The position numbers were made by a program, and so were the translations under genes. A stretch of DNA of 64,000 nucleotides from Misgurnus anguillicaudatus (taxonomy: Eukaryota > Chordata > Actinopteri > Cypriniformes > Cobitidae). The notes beneath the pieces were generated by a model, which worked only from the letters and a program-made list of their open reading frames with translations, searched no databases and had not been told where the DNA came from. The stretch is taken from contig NC_073355.2 in assembly GCF_027580225.2 (NCBI RefSeq), forward strand, positions 17,117,501-17,181,500, read 5' to 3'. This document shows, piece by piece, positions 51,820 through 64,000 of the stretch. Positions within the stretch are counted from its first letter, which is position 1. Each line of letters starts with the position of its first letter.

Positions 51820-52354
51820 GATCTCATGGAAAGTCGTGTTATAGTCAAAAAAAATTTGATTAATATATTCAAGTCCATGACACGAAATTTTTTTTTTTTT
51901 GTGCCTTAAGCACGAATGTCTTTTTCGCGTCACTCTCTCGAATTTCTATAAATAGTCTTTCACGTCTGTGGCACAACTTTTTTTTTCATTTTATGCATTG
52001 TTTTCTTATATTTTTTTACCATTGTCGCATGGGGTTGAGGTCAGAATCACTTTCTGTTACATTTTTAGACATCATAACCCAACCCCCATCTCTAACCCCA
52101 ACTCCAGGCGAGAATAATTTTAAAACCGGAAGAAAAACATGTAGAAACCGATACATAAAAATACATCCTAACCCAAACCCCAAATCTTACCCCAACCCCA
52201 AGCGACAATGATTTAATAATAGGGGGAAATTTTGAAAACAATACATAAAATGCATTTGTGCTCAAGGCATGAAAAAAACGCTAAATTTCGTGCCATGAAC
52301 ACAAATAAATTATTACAATTTTTGCGTGACTATAACATGACTTTCCATGAGATC
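51820..52354. mobile_element. Long palindromic element, family P, copy 4
   Basis: The outer arms GATCTCATGGAAAGTCGTGT and TGACTTTCCATGAGATC are inverted copies, continuing through TATAGTCA. The core has GTCGCATGGGGTTGAGG and, inverted, CCAACCCCAAGCGACAATG. Confidence 0.8.
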
Positions 52355-52395
52355 ATGTTGCAAACAGAAGAATATAAGCCATAAGCCATAAGTTC

Positions 52396-53422
52396 ATATG
52401 ACATGCCTTTGTGTTCCTTATCAAGGAACTTAAGAAAAGTAGATGCACAGCAATGAATTTCACAGCAACTTTTTAACTGTGATGTTAATAGAAAAAATGT
52501 TTACGACCTAAAAGATTACTAAGAAAAGTAGAAGTTTGCTCAAAGGAAATCCTAACATTGCTGTTTTTCTTTAGAATCACACCTTTATGAAAAATAAAAG
52601 CAACACTTAATTTACAATTTTTTAAGTACTCTCTAATTTAGATAATGTAGATAAACTGGGACTTCCAGAAAGTCTATAAACTTCCACAGAAATTGTACAG
52701 TGTAATTGGCTGATATTAGAAAGCATCCTGGTTACAGTTTTAGCTTTGCATTTATTCTACTGCTAATTAAACAACATACAGCCATGTATGGTCTAAAATA
52801 ACAACTTGTATAAGAATATTTCAGTTCACCTAAGTCTATACAAAAGAGAAAAATGAGGTTTACATTAACAGTATAGTCAGATGAATCAAATGAAAACATA
52901 TCATTCCTCTTAGTTTTTACAGTAATCTACAATGATAATCTAAGTGTTGTGTTACTGCCTAGACCTTACTGATCTCAGTATCAGTAAAAGATCTGGAGTG
53001 CTGCAAGTAAAAGCAAGAGTGCAGCAGTAAAACTGATGGGGGAAACTTGTGATGATTGTGATGATTGTGATGATTGTGATGATTGTGATGATTGTGATGA
53101 CTGTGAGGATTGTGAGGATTGTGATGATTGTGAGGATTGTGAGGATTGTGAGGATTGTGAGGATTGTGATGATTGTGATGATGTGCTGGCTAGAAAGAAA
53201 ACAAAGAGTGCATTACCAAATTTGGTGTTGCCAAGTAATATTGCATTTATCCTTACTTCTTATGGGGTTGTAAAACGAGCAAATAAGCATTCTACTGTTT
53301 CTATTTTTGCTAAAACTTTTTCCTAAAATGTAATCCAGCACATACTCAAAAAAGCTGGATTGAAGTATAAGTTGCTGTAGAATACATTATTTCATTATAG
53401 AGAAGACTCAAATGAATCTTAC
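52396..53422 (-). other. Downstream flank of protease unit A, duplicated in other units
   Basis: Segments here recur at matching places beside other units. CAGATGAATCAAATGAAAAC near 52880 recurs near 61258. GATCTGGAGTGCTG near 52989 recurs at 57059. ACATGCC...AACTTAAGA near 52400 recurs near 63005. The last coding exon and poly(A) site of unit A should lie here but were not resolved. Confidence 0.55.
53051..53182. repeat. 9-bp minisatellite, GATGATTGT / GAGGATTGT
   Basis: About fourteen 9-base units, mainly GATGATTGT and GAGGATTGT with one GATGACTGT. An Asp/Cys/Glu-rich open frame through it is an artefact of the repeat. The paralogous site beside unit B (57117) has under two units. Confidence 0.9.
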
Positions 53423-54576
<1,154 letters not shown>

Positions 54577-54666
54577 TCATGTTTGAGCTTTATAATCAAA
54601 AGCAAACATTTTGAATCACAACCTATAAAAGCTAATTTCCCAATAACTCAAAAAAGCAATTTGTAT

Positions 54667-54806
54667 ACACTGTCAAAATATAAAAAAATTAATTAAAAGT
54701 TCAAAAATGGTCCCAAGCTGTCACTTGGGCAGTACCCTTTAAAAAGGTCATACTATGTACCATTTAGGCATAGATATGTTTACATTTGGTACCAATACAG
54801 TCCCCT
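54667..54806. mobile_element. Left half of a GGCAGTACCCTTT MITE with a Tc1 start
   Basis: CACTTGGGCAGTACCCTTT followed by GGTACCAATACAGTCCC, after which Tc1 terminal sequence CCTCCACTAATTTTGG begins. The same junction exists in unit B at 58801-58945, so both units inherited it. Confidence 0.7.
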
Positions 54807-55380
54807 CCACTAATTTTGGAACACTTGTTAAATATGAGCAAAGAAAGCTGTCAAAAAAGTGTTTTTAACAATTTTGAGCATGGCATGGTTGTTTGTGCAA
54901 GACGGGCCGGTCTGAGTATTTCACAATCTGCTCACTTACTGGGATTTTCATGCACAACCATTTCTAGGGCTTAAAAAGAATGGGGTGAAAAGGGAAAAAC
55001 ATCCAGTATGCGGCAGTCCTGTGGGAGAAAATGCCTGATTGATACTAGAGGTCAGAGGAGAATGGGCTGACTGATTCAAGCTGATAGAAGAGCAACTTTG
55101 ACTGAAATAACCACTCGTTACAACTGAGGTATGTAGCAAAGCATTTGTGTAGTCACAACACACACAACCTTGAGGCAGATGGGCTACAACAGCAGAAGAC
55201 CCCACCGGGTACCACTCATCTCCACTACAAATAGGAAAAAGAGGCTACAATTTGCACAAGCTCACCAAAATTGGACAGTTGAAGACTGGAAAAATGTTGC
55301 CTGGTCTGATGAGTCTCGATTTCTGTTGAGACATAAGCACAGTATTAGTATGGTGTTCCTAATAATCCTTTAGGTGAGTG
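54807..55380 (+). pseudogene. Tc1-like transposase fragment, broken
   Basis: Two separated plus-strand frames are recognisable. One covers the helix-turn-helix part (ARRAGLSISQSAHLLGFS) at about 54870-54970, and one the later part ([16 protein letters not shown], then WSDESRF of the DDE domain) at about 55170-55345. Frames are interrupted by stops and shifts, so it is dead. It sits between protease units A and B. Confidence 0.8.
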
Positions 55381-55387
55381 TATATAC

Positions 55388-56845
55388 AGCAGGGAAAATA
55401 AGTATTTGACACACCCACATTTTTATCAGTAAGGGGAATTCTAAGTGGGCTATTCACACAAAATTTCCACCAGATGAAGTCATCAAGCCAAATATTGAAT
55501 TCATGCAAACAAACCAGAACATTTAAGCATACAAGTTGAGTCATAATAAATAAAGTGAAATGACAGAGGGAATAAGTATTGAACACATTAAGAGAACAAG
55601 GTGCAAAATGGCATAGAAAGCCAGGAGATCACCTGAAATATGTCTGTATTGAGAGAGAAACCCTGCCCCCTATCAGTACTAATTGATATCAGCTGCTTTA
55701 ATCCTAATTGATGGCCTATAAAGGCTTCTCATTACCCAGGAGGCACACGGGAAAGACTTCATGAGGGGTAAAAGCAAATAACTCTCTCAAGATCTTTGTA
55801 ATCTATCATTGAATGGGGGAATGGTTACATGTTCCTGTGAGCACTGTGGGGGGCCATTATCCGGAAATGGAAAGAGCATCACTTCTCCATAAACCGGTCA
55901 TGATCAGGTGCTCCATGTAAGATCCCTGTCCGAGGAGTCCAAAGAATAATCAGGAGAGTTCTCCAAGAGTAAAGAACCACTCGGGCAGAACTTCAAGAAG
56001 ACCTTGCATCAGCAGGTACTGTTGTTTCAAAGAAAACTATAAGCAATGCACTGAACCGCCATGGCATCCATACATGCTCACCATGCAAGACTCCACTGCT
56101 GAACAAAAAGCATGTTGAGGCTCGGTTAAAGTTTGCGAAAGAGCATTTGGAGAAGCCTGTGGATTATTGGGAGACTATAGTATGGTCAGATGAAAGCAAA
56201 ATCGACCTTTTTGGCAGTCATTATACACACCATGTTTGGAGAAGAAATGGCACTGCCACCACCCCAAGAACACCATTCCAACAGTTAAGTTTGGGGGTGG
56301 AAGCATCATGGTTTGGGGCTGCTTTTCAGCAAGGGGTACTGGCAGAGTTCATATTACTGAAGGCAAGAAAAAATATACTGGAAAAAAAATCTGCTTCCAT
56401 CTACCAGAAAGCTGAAAATGAAAAGAGGGTGGACAAACACAAGGCCAAGGAAACAATGAAGTGGTTAAAAGAAAGAAAATCAAGTTGCTTGAATGGCCCA
56501 GTCAATCACCTGACCTAAATCCCACAGAAAATTTATGAAGAGAACTGAAGATTAAAGTTCGTAAAAGAGGCCCAAGGAACCTTCAAAATTTAAAGACCAT
56601 TTGTGTGGAAGAATGGGCCAGAATCACTCCTGAACAATGCAGATGACTGGTCTCTCTATACAAGAGGCGTCTAGAAGCTGTGATCACCAACAAAGGCTTT
56701 TCTACAAAGTATTCAAATAAAGTGTGTTCAATACTTATTCCCTGTGTCATTTCACCCCACTTACCATGACCCAACCTGCATACCCAAATGTTCTGACTTC
56801 CCTGCATGAATTCAATACTTGGCTTGATGGCTTCATCTGGTATGA
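55388..56845 (+). pseudogene. Tc1-like element with decayed transposase
   Basis: Left end CAGCAGGGAAAATAAGTATT; inner inverted repeats CCAGATGAAGTCATCAAGCC (near 55470) and GGCTTGATGGCTTCATCTGG (near 56820). The outer right terminus is missing. A transposase segment with [15 protein letters not shown] and VWRRNG is at 56147-56300, then shifts frame. Non-functional. Confidence 0.85.
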
Positions 56846-58685
<1,840 letters not shown>

Positions 58686-58800
58686 CTGACAATGAGGAAA
58701 ATAAAAATCATGTTTGAGTTTCATAATCAAAAGCAAACATTTTGATTCACAACCTGTAAAAGCTAATTTCCCAACAACTCAAGAAAGCAATTTGTATACA

Positions 58801-58920
58801 GTGTCAAAAAATAAATAAAAGGTTCAAAAACGGTCCCAAGCTATCACTTGGGCAGTACCCTTTAAAAGGGTCCTACTATGTACCATTTAGGAATAGATAT
58901 GTATACATTTGGTACCAATA
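58801..58920. mobile_element. Left half of GGCAGTACCCTTT MITE (right half 61084-61170)
   Basis: TCACTTGGGCAGTACCCTTT at left; the other end, TACTTTTTGAAAGGGAGCCA, resumes after the Tc1 copy at 61130. The Tc1 element therefore inserted in a TA inside this MITE. Confidence 0.75.
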
Positions 58921-61085
58921 CAGTCCTCTCCACTAATACTGGCACAATTGTTAAATGTGAGCAAAGAAATCTGTGAAATAAATGTCTGTATTGTTTAACA
59001 TTTTGATCTCTGCTCAATATATATAAAAACCTCTGCTCTCAATAAACTTTTGTCAATCCCGACTGAATTTAATCTGATTGCAGGTTACAGTATCATTTAC
59101 ATGCACCCTAAACTTTGTAATCTGTTTAAAATGTTTGTTTACATGTACATTATATATTTATTATCTGAACCAAACATCTGCGCAAGCGCACAGCCAGGGT
59201 TGCCAGATTCGCATATCAAAACCATCCCAATTGACATTCAAAACTAGCCCAAAAGCATCCCAATGACTATGCACAACCCAAATGCCAATAACTAACAAAC
59301 AAAACAAACCCTTCAACTCGAAAAAAGCAGAAGACTCGGCAACACTGCACACAGGATCTCTCGTCGAGTTCACGTTTTATTTCTGAATAAATGAACAATG
59401 TCGAACTGAGTTGGATAAAGTTGTTCAGAACTTCATTGTATGAAGTTTTAAGATATACGCAATGAAAAAAATTTTGAAAGTCACGACGCTATTTTATTGC
59501 TTTATGTAGCCTAAGATTATAAAAGTACAGATAAATGCTGTAGAATGAACAGCGCATGGCCCATTACCTAAATAATTGCATGCTTCTGTGACGTGACTCA
59601 TGTGATGCGTAAATAAGAGGTAAATATAAGACGTGAACTTAAACACAGTTCTTCAGAGCGTGTGCAGGGGCGTTGCAAAAGATCTCGCGCCCTATGCATA
59701 GGCAGTCCTGATGGGCCCCCATGAACCACCCCCATAATATATTCCAGACTTTTCAAGGGCCTTCTCTTCCTTTGGAGCCCTGGTAATCAGAACTGGTTTT
59801 ACCCCCAGTCTGATGCCCCTGCGCGTGTGCACAAGGTATTTCTGCATCCGATTGAGAAAATAATATGATTCACGTGTTTACATGCATTCTTTTCTCCTGA
59901 TGATCGGATCACAGATTGGACTACACCACACATTTCAATACGATTGATATTTGCATCCGATCGCCCTTAATCGTATTGATTAAGATGTTTACATGAAGGC
60001 TTTTCAATCCGATTGAGCCTTTCTTAGTACACCTGGGTGAAACATGCGTCACAATGGATAAAACCAAAGAAGATAGTTGTGATGTGCAACAAAAAGTTGT
60101 GATGTGTCTTGAGTAGCTATAAGAAAACAATAAAAACACTGAAAATGCCATTTTCCACCATCAAGGCAATAATTAAGAAATTCCAGTCAAATGGAATTAT
60201 TTTGAATCAGCCTGAAAAAGGACGTCTGTCTATCTTGTCCCAATGCACTGTCAGGAGTATGGTTCGAGGGGCCAAAAAAATCGTTAAGAATCACAGCTGG
60301 AGAACTGCAGAAATTAGTTGGGTCTTGGGGCCAGAAAGTCTCCAAAATCTACAATCTGATTTCACCTACAGTACGTCACCACAACTGTCTGGAAGGGTTT
60401 CAATAAAAAAGCCTCAATCTCATTCAGAAATCAACTCAAGTGTCTTTAGTTTGTCAGACATAGAGGTAGCCAAATGGAAAAATACCTCATGCCCACAATT
60501 AAATATGGTGGTGGGTTTTTAATGTTTCGGGGCTGTTTTTCTTCCAAATGATTTGGGCATTTTGTTAGGACACATAAAATCATGGACTCTATCAAATATT
60601 AAACAAACACCTGATTGCCTCTGCCAAAAAAGCTTAAAATGAGCCATGGTTGGATCTTGCAGCAGGACAATGATCCAAAATAAACCTCAAATTCAACATA
60701 ACAATGGCTTACTGACCACAAAATCAAGGTTATGGCCTGGCCATCCCACACTCCATTGACTTAGAAAATCTGTGGGGTGAACTGAAGAGGAGAGTCTACC
60801 AGCATGGACCTCAAAATCTGAAGAGATTCTCTATGGAGGAATCAGATCCCTTGCCATGTATTCTCCAACCTCATCAGTCATTATAGGAGAAGACTAAGTG
60901 CTGTTATCTTGGAAAATGAGGGCAACAAAAACTATTGACCAAAAGGGTCCAACAATTGTGGCAATTGTTTTTTTTTTTCAATTTCATTATTTTGAGCAAG
61001 CGATCAAGAGGTTAAACTATAAAGATTTTTTTTTACACTTTGCTCATTTTTACCAGGAGTACCAATATTAGTGGAGGGCACTGTA
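58919..61085 (+). pseudogene. Tc1-like element with internal insertion and decayed transposase
   Basis: The ends ACAGTCCTCTCCACTAATA and TATTAGTGGAGGGCACTGT are inverted copies flanked by TA. Transposase remnants on the plus strand run from about 60109 (KTIKTLKMPFSTIKAIIKKF) to about 60900, with frameshifts. The 59040-60060 interval is extra DNA for a Tc1 and includes a segment paralogous to 56846-57040. At 2.17 kb it is longer than the usual 1.6 kb. Confidence 0.8.
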
Positions 61086-61322
61086 TGTACCTTTGATCTT
61101 CTATATAAACTCTTTTTTTGCAAACTTTGTACTTTTTGAAAGGGAGCCACCCCATAGCTAGAGACCATTTTTGGATCAATTTAAAAATATTTCAGGTCAC
61201 TTCTCTCATATCTTCTCTCAAGTCTAGTACAAAAGAAAAAAAGATCACCAGCTTAGTCAGATGAATCAAATGAAAACATATATTTCTTCTTAGTTTTTAA
61301 AGTCAAAAACAATGTTAACCTA

Positions 61323-62645
<1,323 letters not shown>

Positions 62646-63804
62646 CTGACAATGAGGAAAATAAAAATCATGTTTGAGCTTCATAAACAAAAGCAACAAT
62701 TAAGGATCACAACCTGTAAAAGCTAATTTCCTAAAAACACACACAAAAAATACTGTATATGCAATACAGTCTAAAACATTGTTGTGTAACAAAAATTAAA
62801 AATTTCTGAAATTTATTAGGGTGTCTATGTTGCCACAGCACAGGTTTACATCTACAAAAGCAAAGATTTAGCAAAATTTGACAGACTCCTAAGAAATTAA
62901 CCCTAACCCTACAAAGTTAAAAAAAAAATTAACAGTATGCGTGTTCCCTGGGTTTAAACCCATGACCTTTTGCATAGCTGTAGAGGAGTGCATTCATATA
63001 CAACATGCCTTGTGCTTTTCCCCAGAAACTTAAGATAAAAGAGATGCAATGCAATGACTTTCACAACAACTTTTTTATTGTAAATAAAACTAAAAATGTT
63101 TTCAACTTACAAACAAAAAAATGGAAAGTTGCATATAAATTCGACAACACAAATTGTACAATGTAATGTGTATACAATCAACTGATATTGGCAAACACCA
63201 AGTCAAAACCACTTTATTTTACAGTATGTGTACGTACCTTGTACATATATGATAATTATGTTGTACTTACAGATAAATGCGTTGTACTTACTTTTGAGTA
63301 TCCACATGGTATTTAAATAGTAAACGATTATTTTTCATATGTAACAAAAATCGTGTATGTTCATGTAACAACTCCTTTATGCAACCACGTAAACACATTG
63401 TAATACATAGTGTAAGTTTCATTTAAAAACATCAAAATAGACCTGCCGTGAACTGTTAAATGAAAAACACAATGTAGCCTACAAAAATATGCCACCAGCT
63501 GTGACACCTGGCCGTCAAGTGTTTCATCGCATTGGTTGAGATAGTCATCTAAACCAGGAAAAAAACTGGCAGAGGATTTCGAAAAGACAAGAAGATATTG
63601 AGTTATCCCTATCTGTAGCTAAAACAACGCACGGTTCTCGCGAAAGTCAATTATCACTGGATTTTACGCATTGCTATGCATAATGCACATTGGTGCAACC
63701 AGAAGCTAGTTATTATAGTTTTGAGGGTCAGTAAAGGCTGAGTGTGATTAAATCATGGAGTCATTTTTATTTTTCGCTGAACTATCATTTTAAAGGAATC
63801 TAAC
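62646..63804 (-). other. Spacer between protease units C and D
   Basis: Holds a minus-strand SINE at 62932-63046 and a segment near 63000-63110 paralogous to the flank of unit A. If unit C has a first exon for a signal peptide it should be here, but no convincing one was found. The final exon of unit D is also expected here. Confidence 0.4.
62932..63046 (-). mobile_element. Degraded tRNA-derived SINE
   Basis: In reverse complement it reads GCAAAAGGTCATGGGTTTAA, then ACCCAGGGAACACGCATACTG, the B-box side of the SINE seen at 12682-12811. Confidence 0.7.
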
Positions 63805-64000
63805 CTGCAGCAGTTGATGTAATGGCAGGTACACGGGCACAGCTTACGCTTAAGTCACCATCAGTACCATTGGAGGTGAATTTAATGAAACCGGGTTTGT
63901 TGGTGGTGATACACTTGTTGATCCAACTCTGGTACCGAGAAACTCGGGTAGACACACCTGGAAAATTGGATAAAGCACACCCTCTACCGAAACTTACAAT
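63805..64000 (-). CDS. Trypsin-fold serine protease homologue, unit D, cut by window edge
   Basis: Only the 3' part of the catalytic exon is visible: [15 protein letters not shown], then [33 protein letters not shown] and [11 protein letters not shown], with a donor GTTAGA after 63805. It aligns with the same exon in A-C. It has an extra Cys (INKC) and, like A, no Thr run before the donor. Catalytic residues lie beyond the window, so activity cannot be judged. Confidence 0.8.

Noticed and set aside
53036..53326. Open frame rich in Asp-Asp-Cys repeats on the plus strand
   Set aside because: It is the translation of a 9-bp minisatellite; no domain, start context or homologous frame beside unit B.
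63270..63330. Minus-strand ATGTGGATACTCAAAA followed by GTAAGT as first exon of unit C
   Set aside because: Only five codons, no hydrophobic signal sequence, and the TATA-like motif abuts the ATG; too weak to call.

Overview
The window is vertebrate nuclear DNA, most likely from a cyprinid-type teleost. It is AT-rich, with one split, intron-containing homeobox gene, very large non-coding intervals, many short TTAA-type, hAT-type and Tc1-type DNA transposon remnants of the kind abundant in zebrafish-like genomes, tRNA-derived SINEs, and a fish-style trypsin-family gene array. There are no operons, CRISPR arrays or intact tRNA/rRNA genes. The species assignment is inference; the gene structures are read directly from the sequence.

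Layout. (1) 1-5315: AT-rich upstream flank and 5' region of the homeobox gene, with TAAT-core clusters. (2) 5316-8271, plus strand: the complete three-exon coding region of uncx (Unc-4 type paired-class homeobox transcription factor, 482 residues), followed by a 3' UTR with AATAAA near 8569. (3) About 8.6-52.4 kb: a gene desert. Stretches that look single-copy and enhancer-like (for example 10.5-10.8, 27.7-30.7, 37.2-38.2, 43.3-43.8, 48.5-49.1 kb) alternate with DNA transposons, several nested inside one another. This is the layout expected around a developmental regulator. (4) About 52.4-64.0 kb, minus strand: a tandem array of at least four related trypsin-fold (S1A) genes, here called units A (53.4-54.6), B (57.4-58.7), C (61.4-62.6) and D (63.8 to the window edge). 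They are separated by Tc1-like elements, and part of the flanking DNA was copied with the genes.

The most notable content is the protease array. All three readable units keep the fold, exon boundaries and splice sites, yet each carries a different lesion at a catalytic or activation residue: A has Asp194 to Tyr, B has His57 to Tyr, and C has His57 to Gln plus Gly193 to Ala and Gly216 to Asp. All three also have Pro instead of Arg/Lys before the activation Ile16 and have lost Asp189 of the tryptic S1 pocket. B and C carry Thr-rich tails encoded by ACN trinucleotide repeats of different length. This reads as an expanding family of serine-protease homologues (pseudoproteases) on mucin-like stalks rather than active trypsins. 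The signal-peptide exons and final exons were not located, so partial pseudogenisation cannot be excluded.
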